Of a stretch of 64,000 nucleotides of DNA, positions 26,833 to 36,321 are shown piece after piece (the first letter of the stretch is position 1; every line of letters starts with the position of its first letter). Source of the stretch: an uncultured Lachnospiraceae bacterium (GTDB lineage: Bacteria; Bacillota; Clostridia; Lachnospirales; Lachnospiraceae); the NCBI GenBank assembly GCA_934401915.1, contig CAKRSV010000005.1:189300-253299 (forward strand), in the 5' to 3' direction. The translations under genes were made by a program, and so were the position numbers. Under the pieces are notes generated by a model. The model was not told the DNA's origin, ran no database searches, and worked only from the letters and a program-made list of their open reading frames with translations.

Positions 26833-28647
26833 CTACTTATCATCTAATTTCAATACGCTCATAAATGCGCTCTGCGGCACTTCCACGTTTCCTACCTGGC
26901 GCATCCGCTTCTTTCCTTCCTTCTGCTTCTCCAGAAGTTTCTTCTTACGGGTGATATCGCCGCCGTAACACTTGGCGAGCACATCCTTCCGCAGCGCCTT
27001 GATCGTCTCTCTGGCGATCACCTTGCCGCCGACCGCCGCCTGGATCGGGATCTCGAACAGATGGCGCGGGATCTCCTCTTTCAGCTTCTCGCACATCTTT
27101 CTGCCGCGCTCGTAAGCGCTGTCCGCATGCACGATGAAGGAGAGCGCGTCCACCTCGTCATGGTTGATCAGGATGTCCAGCTTCACCAGCTTCGACTGCT
27201 CGTAGCCCTTAAGCTCATAGTCAAACGACGCATAGCCCCTCGAGCGGGATTTGAGCGCGTCGAAGAAATCGTAAATGATCTCGTTCAGCGGCAGATCATA
27301 CTTGAGCAGCGCCCTGCTCGCCTCGATGTACTCTGTGCTGACATATCTTCCGCGGCGTTCCTGGCAGAGCTGCATGATCGGCCCGATAAACTCTGTCGTG
27401 ACCATGATCTCGGCGCTCACCACCGGCTCTTCCATATAGTCGATCTCGGAGGGATCCGGCAGGTTGGACGGGTTCGTCAGCTCGATCATCTCTCCGTTTG
27501 TCTTATGTACACGGTAGATAACGCTGGGCGCAGTCGTCACCAGATCCAGATTGTACTCTCTTTCCAGCCGCTCCTGGATGATCTCCAGATGCAATAATCC
27601 GAGGAATCCGCACCGGAAACCAAAACCGAGCGCGATCGAAGTCTCCGGCTCATAGTTGAGCGAAGCGTCGTTGAGCTGCAGCTTCTCGAGTGCGTCCCGC
27701 AGATCCGGGTATTTCGCGCCGTCTGCCGGGTACATTCCGCAGTACACCATGGAATTGACCTTTTTATAACCGGGCAACGGCTTTTCGCAGGGATTATTTA
27801 CATCCGTCACGGTATCGCCGACCGCCGTATCCTTCACATTCTTGATGGAGGCAGTCAGATAGCCTACCATGCCCGCCGAAAGCTCCTCGCACGGAATGAA
27901 CTGTCCCGGGCCGAAATAGCCGACCTCCACGACCTCCGCCGTGGCTCCTGTCGCCATCATCTTGATGGTTGTCCCCTTGCGGACCCTTCCTTCCATGATC
28001 CGACAAAAGACAATCACGCCCTTGTAGGAATCGTAGACGGAGTCAAAGATAAGCGCCTGCAACGGGTTGTCCGGGTTTCCTCCGGGCGCCGGGATCTTCT
28101 CGACGATCGCCTCCAGCACCTCCTCGATCCCGATCCCGTTCTTGGCGGAGATCAGCGGCGCATCCTGTGCCTCGATGCCGATCACATCCTCGATCTCGTT
28201 CTTGACACGCTCAGGGTCAGCGCTCGGCAGATCGATCTTGTTGATGACCGGAAAGACATCCAGATCGTGATCCAGCGCCAGATAGACATTGGCGAGCGTC
28301 TGCGCCTCGATCCCCTGCGCTGCGTCCACGACAAGGATCGCCCCGTCGCAGGCCGCCAGACTGCGGCTCACCTCATAATTAAAATCTACGTGCCCCGGTG
28401 TGTCGATCAGGTTGAAGATATACTCTTTTCCATCCTTCGCGTGGTAGATGATGCGGACGGTCTGCGCCTTGATCGTGATGCCGCGCTCCCGCTCCAGGTC
28501 CATGTTGTCAAGAACCTGCGCCTGCATCTCCCTGCTGGTCAAAAGACCTGTTTTCTCTATGATACGATCTGCCAGTGTGGACTTACCGTGATCGATATGC
28601 GCCACAATGCAGAAATTTCTGATCCTGCTCTGATCTATGGATTCCAT
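26833..28647 (-). CDS. lepA: Elongation factor 4 (LepA)
   Basis: 604 residues. The G domain has AHIDHGKST (P-loop), the switch II block DTPGHVDF and NKIDLP. The LepA-specific C-terminal domain includes [21 protein letters not shown]. It is a ribosome-associated GTPase acting on initiation or back-translocation. AGGAGG precedes the ATG by 5 nt. It lies in the gpr-spoIIP-lepA-hemW series. Confidence 0.97.
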   Translation of the reverse strand: MESIDQSRIRNFCIVAHIDHGKSTLADRIIEKTGLLTSREMQAQVLDNMDLERERGITIKAQTVRIIYHAKDGKEYIFNLIDTPGHVDFNYEVSRSLAACDGAILVVDAAQGIEAQTLANVYLALDHDLDVFPVINKIDLPSADPERVKNEIEDVIGIEAQDAPLISAKNGIGIEEVLEAIVEKIPAPGGNPDNPLQALIFDSVYDSYKGVIVFCRIMEGRVRKGTTIKMMATGATAEVVEVGYFGPGQFIPCEELSAGMVGYLTASIKNVKDTAVGDTVTDVNNPCEKPLPGYKKVNSMVYCGMYPADGAKYPDLRDALEKLQLNDASLNYEPETSIALGFGFRCGFLGLLHLEIIQERLEREYNLDLVTTAPSVIYRVHKTNGEMIELTNPSNLPDPSEIDYMEEPVVSAEIMVTTEFIGPIMQLCQERRGRYVSTEYIEASRALLKYDLPLNEIIYDFFDALKSRSRGYASFDYELKGYEQSKLVKLDILINHDEVDALSFIVHADSAYERGRKMCEKLKEEIPRHLFEIPIQAAVGGKVIARETIKALRKDVLAKCYGGDITRKKKLLEKQKEGKKRMRQVGNVEVPQSAFMSVLKLDDK

Positions 28648-28733
28648 TGTTTCCTCCTCGCCGCCTGTCGCGGCCTGTGATATTTCGCTGTATCAGTATA
28701 ACAGAATCCGGCTTTCCTGTCCACAGCGGACGC

Positions 28734-30068
28734 TCACCGCACCGGCTCTTCGCCGCTGAGCACCAGATGCAGGATATGCGCCAGCGGTTCGCAGGCATTG
28801 CGGATCTCCTCCACCGTATTGTTCTGCGCCCCCAGCTCGATCAGAAGAGTCTTTGGACACAGGTGCATATTGTAGCGGTAGGCTTTCAGATAGATCCTCC
28901 TGGCGATCCCGGGGTAATACTCGTTGCTCGCCACCTGCATCTGGAAGGAAAATGCCAGATTTTGCGAAAGATACGGATTCTCGAGGTAGTCGATCTTCCC
29001 CTTTCTGGTCTGGCTCATCCCGTTGAAAAACATGAACTGCGCCGTCGGTCTTCCCTGCAGATCCACCACCAGCCTTCTGTCCTCCGGCATCTCGTCGCGG
29101 TGCAGGTCGATCACCACCTCGATCGACGGATTCTGTGCAAGCAGCTCCTCCATTGCCGGCAGGGATTCGCTGTACGCATAGTCCCGTTCCTCGTCGTAGC
29201 AGGCGGTATGGTGCATGACGCGGTAGCCGTACTTTTCCTGTAAAAGCCGTGCAAGATAGTCTCCGATCCCGACGATCGTGGTCGATTCATCCCCCGGAAC
29301 CGAGTCGATGAAGCTCTCCTTTGAATGGGTATGGTAGATCAGGATCTGCGGCTCCTCCCCGCCCCCGGAAAGGCGCATATCCTGCGAAAGGAGCTGCTCT
29401 AACTGTATGTACTGCGGATCGGCTACGGTCGTTGCGTCCACGGCGTAAAACGCCTTGATGAGGTCGCTCTGCTCCATCAGGCTTTCCCATGGATACTGGT
29501 ATGCCCGCACAGCTGCCGGGACAAAGCCTGCCTCCGGCTCGACCTGCGTCTCTTCCTTGTCCATCTCCGGCTCTGTCTCAGCCGCACGCTCTTCCTTCCC
29601 ATCCTCTGCCGCCGCCCGGTTCTCCATGTACAGGCCGTTCTCCTTTTCAAACGCCTCCTCCATCTGGCTCTCCAGATGCAGCGCGTCATCGCCGTAAGCC
29701 AGCTCATCCTGCGCGATGTTCTTCCTCTCCTCGTCCGTTCCCTCCAGCAGCAGAAGCTGTTCGTAGTCGCTCTCCGCATAGGCTTTCTCCGTATCCTGCG
29801 CGTTCAAAAGCAGACCGGAGAACACCGGGTAGGGCTGCATCAGAAAAGCCGTCCACTTCTTTCCGCCCACGCCGCTCTGATCCGCATCCTGACGCGCCGC
29901 CACCCCGGGCAGATACAACTCGAGCGTTCCTCTGCCGATGAGCTTCGCCACGATCCCGGTCTTCTCTTCCTTCTGCTCCGCCCTGCCAAGCTCTGCCAGA
30001 AAAGCCGCCACAGTTCCCGCCAGCAGCACCGCTATGATAAATTTGATAATGATTCGCTTCCTGTCCAT
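28734..30068 (-). CDS. spoIIP: Stage II sporulation protein P
   Basis: 444 residues. An N-terminal membrane anchor (IIIKFIIAVLLAGTVAAFL) precedes a variable acidic segment (about 110-190, very rich in Glu). The C-terminal amidase/endopeptidase domain has IYHTHSKESF, with the first zinc-ligand His, and ending LLIELGAQNNTVEEI. SpoIIP cuts septal and peripheral peptidoglycan during engulfment with SpoIID and SpoIIM. No clear ribosome site lies before the chosen ATG, so the exact start is uncertain. Confidence 0.92.
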   Translation of the reverse strand: MDRKRIIIKFIIAVLLAGTVAAFLAELGRAEQKEEKTGIVAKLIGRGTLELYLPGVAARQDADQSGVGGKKWTAFLMQPYPVFSGLLLNAQDTEKAYAESDYEQLLLLEGTDEERKNIAQDELAYGDDALHLESQMEEAFEKENGLYMENRAAAEDGKEERAAETEPEMDKEETQVEPEAGFVPAAVRAYQYPWESLMEQSDLIKAFYAVDATTVADPQYIQLEQLLSQDMRLSGGGEEPQILIYHTHSKESFIDSVPGDESTTIVGIGDYLARLLQEKYGYRVMHHTACYDEERDYAYSESLPAMEELLAQNPSIEVVIDLHRDEMPEDRRLVVDLQGRPTAQFMFFNGMSQTRKGKIDYLENPYLSQNLAFSFQMQVASNEYYPGIARRIYLKAYRYNMHLCPKTLLIELGAQNNTVEEIRNACEPLAHILHLVLSGEEPVR

Positions 30069-30127
30069 ATAATAACATTATATGCAATGCCATGCCGTCC
30101 TTAGTACGCCGGAGAAGTCCACGCCGG

Positions 30128-30994
30128 CTACATCTGCAATGCCAGGTTGATCGCGTCGCACAGGATATGGCTGATCTGCTGGATCTGGAGATCCACATCC
30201 TTTGTCGTCACATACATATTGTTCAGTTCCTGCAGCGCAACCGGTCGTTCTCCCATCGCATCGCCTACGATCGTCGCCGCGTCCACGACGGTCGGCACTC
30301 CCAGCGCAAGCACCGGCACCTGCAGGCTCTCCTGCGTGATGGCATTCCGGTGGTTGCCAACGCCCGAGCCCGGATGGATCCCGGTGTTGGTGATCTGGAT
30401 CGTGCGGTTCAGCCTCTTGGTCGAACGAGCCGCCAGCGCGTCGATCGCGATCACCAGATCCGGGGAGGTCTCCCCGATCACGCCCTTGATGATCTCCGCC
30501 GATTCCATACCGGTCTTTGCCATGACGCCGGGCACCAGACTGCTGACCGTGTGCATCTTAGTACAGTTGTAAGCGACCTTGCCGTATTCTCTCACGATAT
30601 GCCGGTTGACAAACAGGTTGTCGACCACGTTCGGCCCCAGCGAGTCCGCCGTCACCTCCCGGTTTCCGAGTCCCACCACCAGGATCGACTGCTCCTTCTC
30701 CGGCTCCGGCAGAAGATTCCGGATCTCCTCCGCCAGGATCTCCGAGATCTCCTGATGATAGTCCTCCTCCGGCTCCGTCATCGCCGGTGCCTCCAGCGTC
30801 ACGTACGTTCCCATAGGTTTGCCGAGTATGCGCGCCCCGTTCTTTGTATCCACGATCACCGTCGTCACATACACATTGCTGTCCTCATGGTATTTCTTTT
30901 CCACCCGGACTCCATGGATCTCCGACTCCTTTTCTCCGATGCTCTCTCTGGCTTCCAGAGCCAGGTCCGTCCTGACCGTTGACCAGCCGTCCAT
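30128..30994 (-). CDS. gpr: Germination protease GPR
   Basis: 288 residues from the ATG at 30994 (AGGAGG 8 nt upstream). The start STVRTDLALEAR matches the region around the autoprocessing site of GPR. The core includes VVGLGNREVTADSLGP, HTVSSLVPGVMAKTGMES and the catalytic-region motif IAIDALAARSTKRLNRTIQI. It degrades small acid-soluble spore proteins at germination. It is shorter than Bacillus GPR, as in other clostridia. An inverted repeat GCGTTCC/GGAACGC lies upstream at 31048-31072. Confidence 0.95.
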   Translation of the reverse strand: MDGWSTVRTDLALEARESIGEKESEIHGVRVEKKYHEDSNVYVTTVIVDTKNGARILGKPMGTYVTLEAPAMTEPEEDYHQEISEILAEEIRNLLPEPEKEQSILVVGLGNREVTADSLGPNVVDNLFVNRHIVREYGKVAYNCTKMHTVSSLVPGVMAKTGMESAEIIKGVIGETSPDLVIAIDALAARSTKRLNRTIQITNTGIHPGSGVGNHRNAITQESLQVPVLALGVPTVVDAATIVGDAMGERPVALQELNNMYVTTKDVDLQIQQISHILCDAINLALQM

Positions 30995-31113
30995 ATCTGT
31001 CTCCTCCTGCATTTTATCTCTATATCTATATGCACTTCTCAGTCCCTGCGTTCCTCACGTAGCAAGGAACGCGCCGTACCTTTACTTTTTCCCAAAATTG
31101 TGCAAAATATGTA

Positions 31114-31142
31114 TTGACATCCATAAACTCATAATCTACAAT
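31114..31142 (+). promoter_or_regulatory. rpsT promoter
   Basis: TTGACA (31114-31119), 17-nt spacer, TACAAT (31137-31142), about 86 bp before the rpsT start. Confidence 0.85.
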
Positions 31143-31228
31143 AATATGCGTGTGTTTCCATTAAGACGTCCGTGTCCGGCTTTAATGAGACATGCTCCAA
31201 ATACTTAACTTGAGATGGAGGTGTAATC

Positions 31229-31492
31229 ATGGCTAACATTAAATCTGCAAAGAAGAGAATCTTAGTAAACAAGACTAAGGCTGACAGAAACAAAGCGATC
31301 AAGTCCGGTGTTAAGACTGCTGTCAAGAAGGTTCTCGCTGCTGTTGAAGCAAACGATAAGGAAGCTGCACAGAGCGCACTGCTCGCTGCTACATCCACGA
31401 TCGATAAGGCTACCAAAAAGGGTATTTACCACAAGAACACAGCAGCCAGAAAAGTTTCCCGTCTTACAGTAGCTGTAAACAAAATGGCATAA
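31229..31492 (+). CDS. rpsT: 30S ribosomal protein S20
   Basis: 87 residues, the usual size. It starts MANIKSAKKRILVNKTKA, the S20 consensus, with a Lys/Ala-rich helical body. GGAGGTG precedes the ATG. It is monocistronic, with a consensus promoter and strong terminator, and is divergent from gpr as in many Firmicutes. Confidence 0.98.
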   Translation: MANIKSAKKRILVNKTKADRNKAIKSGVKTAVKKVLAAVEANDKEAAQSALLAATSTIDKATKKGIYHKNTAARKVSRLTVAVNKMA

Positions 31493-31526
31493 GAAAGACA
31501 TAGAAGCATGCGTCGCAGGACGCATT

Positions 31527-31564
31527 AAAAAAACAACCCATACCGTCATGTGGGTTGTTTTTTT
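31527..31564. terminator. Bidirectional terminator after rpsT
   Basis: AAAACAACCCA pairs with TGGGTTGTTTT around a 10-nt loop, with a long A-run before and T-run after. It also ends the convergent TPM-protein gene. Confidence 0.92.
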
Positions 31565-31608
31565 ATGTTCAAAATCTGATTTCAGAACGCAGGGTCACAG
31601 CTGTGTCT

Positions 31609-32484
31609 TTAACGGCTGTGACCGCCTCCGCCATGGCTTCCGCCACCGCCGCCACCGCCGCTGTGACCGCCTCCGCCACCGCTGCTGCTCGTCTGGATCT
31701 TATGACTCGTCACACTCTTTCGCAGGAACCGGTCCTGTCTTACCGTGAAGTTCGGGGTATGCCCCTCTACATAGGTAGACGCATTCACCGTCTTGTCACC
31801 CTTCTTGGAATTCCAGTTCAATACAATGAAGATCACCGACAGCACCAGACCTGCCACCCACGGCAGCCAGCCGGGCACATAGGTGTCAAACGCACGGATT
31901 CCCATCATATCGTGATAGAAATCGTTCACATAGGTTTTATAGGCACGGTACGGATTCGTCTCCACATAGCGGTATACATTGTCCAGGATATGATTGATGT
32001 CCGCATCCGAATACGCCGTCTTTACCTTTCCGGTGGTACAGAACCAGGTATGGATCTGTCCGTCGTCCTCTCTCGACCAGTTGTCCACCAGGATCACGCC
32101 GTCGCCGTTCGGCTTGTCGTATCCCATATTGCACTCTTCATAGAACTGCTCGGCGTACACCCGCACGTACTCAGGGGAAGATACCCAGGGATCGATCGCC
32201 GTCGCATATTCCTCCAGCGGCTCATCCAGCGTCACCAGGACAATATCGCAGCCGGTCTGCTTCTGTCTCTTATCGATCAGCTTCCGGAGCTTTTCTTCCT
32301 CCTTGTCCGTCAGCACATCCGCATAGTCGAACACTCTCTCGTCCGTCGTGCAATCCTCGTTCAGCCGGTCATAGTATGACATCTTGGCGAGCGCCGCATG
32401 ACCTCCCAGCAGGAAAAGGTACAGCGCAATGATCACACCGAGCACAATATAGATCCATTTAAAAAACTGAAAATACTGTTTCAT
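31609..32484 (-). CDS. TPM-domain membrane protein with Gly/His/Ser tail
   Basis: 291 residues. An N-terminal signal-anchor (about 10-27) precedes a TPM domain (about 48-190, starting RVFDYADVLTDKEEEKL). Then come a second hydrophobic helix (WVAGLVLSVIFIVLNW), a basic stretch and a tail of glycine blocks with His and Ser. This is the architecture of TPM proteins linked to membrane-protein quality control or photosystem repair in other lineages; the role here is unknown. It is adjacent to, and probably co-transcribed with, the zinc-ribbon gene. Confidence 0.85.
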   Translation of the reverse strand: MKQYFQFFKWIYIVLGVIIALYLFLLGGHAALAKMSYYDRLNEDCTTDERVFDYADVLTDKEEEKLRKLIDKRQKQTGCDIVLVTLDEPLEEYATAIDPWVSSPEYVRVYAEQFYEECNMGYDKPNGDGVILVDNWSREDDGQIHTWFCTTGKVKTAYSDADINHILDNVYRYVETNPYRAYKTYVNDFYHDMMGIRAFDTYVPGWLPWVAGLVLSVIFIVLNWNSKKGDKTVNASTYVEGHTPNFTVRQDRFLRKSVTSHKIQTSSSGGGGGHSGGGGGGGSHGGGGHSR

Positions 32485-32502
32485 CTCTGCTTTTCCCCCT
32501 TC

Positions 32503-33486
32503 CTATAAGATTTCCAGAAAACGTATTGCAAAATAGCAGATCGCCGTCATCGTTGCAAAGAAGGAAGCGCCGTACGCCAGCACCTTCTGTCTGGATACCG
32601 GAGTCTTGCCCACCACCTTGCCGGTCTGGCCGTTTACATGGTACTGATATGTTTTTCCCTGATACTGGTAGCGGTATTCCCACACCGGCATCAATACATA
32701 GTTGACGCCGTTTCTCTGCAAATTCAGATCCTTGCGGCGCGCCTTCATGGTATTGTAGCCACTCAGCGATCCCTGCATCAGCTCCTCAGAGGCGTTCCTT
32801 GCCTTCACCTGCGCCCTGCCTTCCAGCTCCGGCGCCGACTGGTTGTAGATCTCCCCGTAAAAGCCGGACATATATTTCGGATCAAAAGCCAGCAGCTTCT
32901 GATAATCGTATGGCTCCATCAGGTCCATCACGCCGTCGTCCATCGCATAGGAGGCGTCCACCGGGATCTTGTCGAACGAAGCCTCCATTCTTCTGACCAC
33001 CTCGTAGTAGGATGTCTCCACATACTCGGTGTCTCCGCTCCGCCAGCTTCTGACCTTGGTTCCCTCTCCTTCAAAGTTGTAATCTGCATCGTAGTCGTAC
33101 AGCCAGAACGGAACATAGATGCCCTGCATCTTTTCCAGGCTCTTCGACGAAAGAAAGCCCGCCGGCGTAAAAACGCGCTTTCCGAATTCCTTGTTCATGG
33201 CTTCCACCGCCTTCTTCCTGCTCACCTTGAACGGAAGCACCAGGTGCGGCTCATACACGCCCTCCACCCGCTCATTAAAGACCAGATAGCTTCCGCAGTG
33301 CTCACACTTGCTTGCGGAGGTATATTCTCCCACCTGCAGGGGCGCTCCGCAGTTCACGCACTGTGTCAGTGATCCGCCCTGCAGTACATCCTGGCTCTCC
33401 TCGCCCTCACAGTGCGGACAGTACATCGTTTCTCTGTCTGGATCAAACACGACGTTGCCGCCGCAGTTTTTACACTTAAATAGCAT
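32503..33486 (-). CDS. Zinc-ribbon membrane-associated protein (TFIIB-type ribbon)
   Basis: 327 residues from the ATG at 33486 (GGGGAG upstream; 30 earlier codons lack a ribosome site). Three Cys pairs near the N-terminus (CKNCGG, CPHCEG, CVNCG...CEHCGS) form two zinc ribbons. Next is a mixed domain with paired aromatic residues (YVPFWLYDYDADY and MPVWEYRYQYQGKTYQYHVNGQTGKV), and one C-terminal hydrophobic helix. This resembles the YIEEGIA/zinc-ribbon protein class often found beside TPM or virion-core (SPFH) genes. The function is unknown. Confidence 0.8.
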   Translation of the reverse strand: MLFKCKNCGGNVVFDPDRETMYCPHCEGEESQDVLQGGSLTQCVNCGAPLQVGEYTSASKCEHCGSYLVFNERVEGVYEPHLVLPFKVSRKKAVEAMNKEFGKRVFTPAGFLSSKSLEKMQGIYVPFWLYDYDADYNFEGEGTKVRSWRSGDTEYVETSYYEVVRRMEASFDKIPVDASYAMDDGVMDLMEPYDYQKLLAFDPKYMSGFYGEIYNQSAPELEGRAQVKARNASEELMQGSLSGYNTMKARRKDLNLQRNGVNYVLMPVWEYRYQYQGKTYQYHVNGQTGKVVGKTPVSRQKVLAYGASFFATMTAICYFAIRFLEIL

Positions 33487-33536
33487 ACACTTCTCCCCTC
33501 TGTTCGTTTTCTTGCATTTTATCTGTTGTTCTATTT

Positions 33537-34940
33537 CTATTCCCTGCCGTCCCAGCAGTATGTACACAGCTTGCATTTATCAATGCCGACCGACTCTATC
33601 ATATCATCCAGCCGGTGATAACGCAAAGATGTAAAATTCAGTTTCTGCCGGATCGACTCGAGCATATCCCGGTACTGTGTGCTCTCCGGGTCAGCGTAGG
33701 CGCTCAGGTTCGGATACCGGTTGCCCTCCATCTCCTCGATCACGCGCCGCGTGATCAGTTCCATCTCCGAGGTGGAACGGGAAAAATTCAGATACTTGCA
33801 CCCGTAAAGGAGCGGCGGACACGCCGGACGGATATGCACCTCTTTTGCTCCGCTCTGGTAGAGGAATTCCGTCGTCTCCCGAAGCTGGGTTCCTCTCACG
33901 ATCGAATCGTCGATCAGAAGAAGGCTCCGGTCCTTGATCAGATCATGCACCGGAATAAGCTTCATCTTCGCGATCAGATTCCGCTGGCTCTGGATCGTCG
34001 GCATGAAAGAGCGCGGCCAGGTCGGCGTATACTTGATAAACGGTCTGGAAAAAGGAATCCCCGAAGCGTTCGCATAACCGATGGCGTGCGCCGTCCCGGA
34101 ATCCGGGACTCCGGCTACGATATCCGGCTTCGCGTCATCCCGCTTCGCCAGCATCGCCCCGCAGTTGTAACGCATCCGCTCCACGCTGATCCCCTCGTAG
34201 GATGAAGAAGGATACCCGTAGTAGATCCACAGGAACGTACAGATCTTCATCTCCTTGCCGGGACTTGCCAGCGTCTGTACACCCTCCGGTGTCACCGCGA
34301 CGATCTCTCCCGGTCCAAGCTCCCGCTCTGTCTGGTAGCCCAGATTCAGATAGGCAAAGCTCTCGAAGGATACGCAGTATGCGTTCTCCTTCCTTCCGAC
34401 AGCGACCGGCGTCCTGCCGTAGCGGTCCCTTGCGGCATAGATTCCCTTGGGCGTCATCAAAAGCATTGTCATGGAGCCTTCGATCCGCTCCTGCGCATAC
34501 CGGATTCCTTCCACCAGATGATCCTTGCGGTTGATGATGGCGGCTACCAGCTCCGTCGCATTGATGTCGCCTCCGCTCATCTCCAGAAAATGCCCGTGCC
34601 CGTCGTCAAAAAGCTCCTTCACCAGCTCGTCCTTATTGTTGATCTTACCCACCGTGGTGATCGCATAGGTTCCATGATGCGAACGCACGATCAGCGGCTG
34701 CGGCTCGTAATCGGAGATACATCCGATACCAAGATGCCCCTGCATGGTGTTGGCGTCCTTGTCAAATTTCGTCCGAAACGGCGCGTTCTCGATGTTGTGG
34801 ATCGCACGGTCAAATCCGTTCTCCTTGTCATACACCGCCATACCGGCGCGTCTCGTCCCCAGATGGGAATGATAATCTGTCCCGAAGAACAGATCAAAAA
34901 TACAGTTTTCCTTTGAAGCAACTCCAAAAAAACCACCCAT
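33537..34940 (-). CDS. PurF-like amidophosphoribosyltransferase homologue lacking the catalytic N-terminal Cys
   Basis: 467 residues from the ATG at 34940 (AGGTG 8 nt upstream). The N-terminal Ntn-hydrolase fold is recognisable (GGFFGVAS ... HLGTRRAGMAVY), but the residue after Met is Gly, where PurF needs Cys1. The phosphoribosyltransferase half is intact, with the PRPP loop LLLIDDSIVRGTQ. Cysteines equivalent to the Fe-S ligands of Bacillus PurF seem kept (ICTFLWIYYG, YGCKYLN, CKLCTYC). Glutamine cannot be used in the standard way, so an ammonia-dependent or regulatory role is likely. It stands alone, outside any purine operon. Confidence 0.85.
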   Translation of the reverse strand: MGGFFGVASKENCIFDLFFGTDYHSHLGTRRAGMAVYDKENGFDRAIHNIENAPFRTKFDKDANTMQGHLGIGCISDYEPQPLIVRSHHGTYAITTVGKINNKDELVKELFDDGHGHFLEMSGGDINATELVAAIINRKDHLVEGIRYAQERIEGSMTMLLMTPKGIYAARDRYGRTPVAVGRKENAYCVSFESFAYLNLGYQTERELGPGEIVAVTPEGVQTLASPGKEMKICTFLWIYYGYPSSSYEGISVERMRYNCGAMLAKRDDAKPDIVAGVPDSGTAHAIGYANASGIPFSRPFIKYTPTWPRSFMPTIQSQRNLIAKMKLIPVHDLIKDRSLLLIDDSIVRGTQLRETTEFLYQSGAKEVHIRPACPPLLYGCKYLNFSRSTSEMELITRRVIEEMEGNRYPNLSAYADPESTQYRDMLESIRQKLNFTSLRYHRLDDMIESVGIDKCKLCTYCWDGRE

Positions 34941-35103
34941 GATCGTCACCTGTTCCCTTTATGTATTCTGTTATCCGTCTGCTTTCCAAAGAATGACACA
35001 GACATGTTTATTGTATCGTTCTCACGATCACTCTGTCAATCTCCTTACGCCGTTTTCTATCAACAGTTCGACCATAGACAGCACGCGGGTGTCTGCACAC
35101 AAA

Positions 35104-35133
35104 GGACGGTCTGCCATAGCGGCCAGACCGTCC
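35104..35133 (-). terminator. Terminator at the end of the mannan-oligosaccharide operon
   Basis: GGACGGTCTG and CAGACCGTCC form a perfect 10-bp stem with a 10-nt loop, then TTTGTG on the minus strand, 22 bp after the last esterase gene. Confidence 0.8.
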
Positions 35134-35154
35134 CATAAGCTCTGTTCTGTTTTC

Positions 35155-36276
35155 TCAGGAAATCTTCTCCGTCAGCTTGTGACGAAGGAAGTTGCTGAGC
35201 AGCTCCGCTGCCTGAATATGATTGCGGTAGCCCGGATGACATCTGGAACCCACCGTATCATCGTTCGTCTCCGGCAGGGAGAGATAACATACCCTGTGAT
35301 CCCCGCTCTCTCTGCGGTAGTCTGCGATCGCATCGCTGATCGGCTCCTGCAGACCGTACCCCAGCATACCGTAGCACCAGACGATCACTGCCTGCGGGTT
35401 GCACTCGCGGATCGTTTTCAGGAACGCGGTCACGCCGTCCTTTATCAGGCGCACGTCCTCTTCGGCAAAGCTGCCGTCCGGCTTCCGCTCCGCCTTGTAG
35501 GTTTCCCCGGTCTTTTCATCCGTCCAGCGCGGCTGATCAAATCCGCTGGCGTCGTTCGTCCCCAGATTCACTACCACCGCGTCAGGCTGCCAGTTCTGGA
35601 AATTCCAGGGCTGTGTACCGCCGAGCGCTTTGCAGGTTTCCCCCGGCATAATGCTGCACACTTCCCGGTAGAACCGTGGCAGCGCCGAATGGAGATTATT
35701 GTCCCAGCCATGATGGATCCCAAATCCGCTCTGGGAAAAGATCCGGCACTCCGCATCCAGCATCCCCGCCGTCAGATGCGCATAGCCTCTCTGCGCAGAG
35801 AAGAACATCGGGATCCAGTCCTCCTCCTTCTTCGCGCCAAAGGTACCTTCTCCTGAGGTAATGCTGTCTCCGATAAATTCAATCCTGCACTTCTTCTCTT
35901 CCACCGGAAAAAACGTTCCATCCAGGCGCAGTGCATGAATGTGCAGGAATGATTCCCCGTCGTCGCTCATCGCCTGCAGATCCTTATAGAACCGCACGTT
36001 CTTCGTCGCCTCCGGGCTCATCCCACGAAAGAGCGGGATCCAGTATCTCCCCTTCGGGAGCATCTGTCTGCCGATCCAGTCTCCGTTGACCGTGTAGCTG
36101 AACCACGGTTCATAGACCTCATACACAGACTCTACTTCCACCCAGAGTTCACTTCCGGTAACGTTTACCTCAAACCCGCTCGCTGTCCAGAACAGCGTCA
36201 GCGGATCTCTTCTGTCCGTAGTCCTCCCGTGGATCTTGATCTCATCGATCTCTCCGATCGCTATTTCTCTCATCAT
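35155..36276 (-). CDS. Acetyl esterase resembling carbohydrate esterase family 2
   Basis: 373 residues without signal peptide, so cytoplasmic. An N-terminal beta-rich jelly-roll-like domain (about 1-125) precedes an SGNH hydrolase domain: the nucleophile Ser in IEFIGDSITSGEG, the block III Asn in VVNLGTNDASG, and the C-terminal catalytic His in SRCHPGYRNH. Jelly roll before SGNH is the CE2 order. In Roseburia intestinalis a CE2/CE17 pair removes acetyl groups from imported mannan oligosaccharides; by position this is the CE2 partner. It is the last gene of the operon. Two adjacent ATG codons could serve as start. Confidence 0.85.
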   Translation of the reverse strand: MMREIAIGEIDEIKIHGRTTDRRDPLTLFWTASGFEVNVTGSELWVEVESVYEVYEPWFSYTVNGDWIGRQMLPKGRYWIPLFRGMSPEATKNVRFYKDLQAMSDDGESFLHIHALRLDGTFFPVEEKKCRIEFIGDSITSGEGTFGAKKEEDWIPMFFSAQRGYAHLTAGMLDAECRIFSQSGFGIHHGWDNNLHSALPRFYREVCSIMPGETCKALGGTQPWNFQNWQPDAVVVNLGTNDASGFDQPRWTDEKTGETYKAERKPDGSFAEEDVRLIKDGVTAFLKTIRECNPQAVIVWCYGMLGYGLQEPISDAIADYRRESGDHRVCYLSLPETNDDTVGSRCHPGYRNHIQAAELLSNFLRHKLTEKIS

Positions 36277-36321
36277 TTTCTGTCCCCATACCGCGCTGTC
36301 AGGCGCGTTGCCTTCTCTCTA

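Noticed and set aside
29477..29941. Long frames overlapping spoIIP on both strands (Arg- and Pro-rich)
   Set aside because: They arise from the Glu-codon-rich acidic segment of SpoIIP and have no supporting signals.
31013..31113. A sporulation (SigG-type) promoter before gpr
   Set aside because: Expected by biology, but I could not find a convincing -35/-10 pair with correct spacing.
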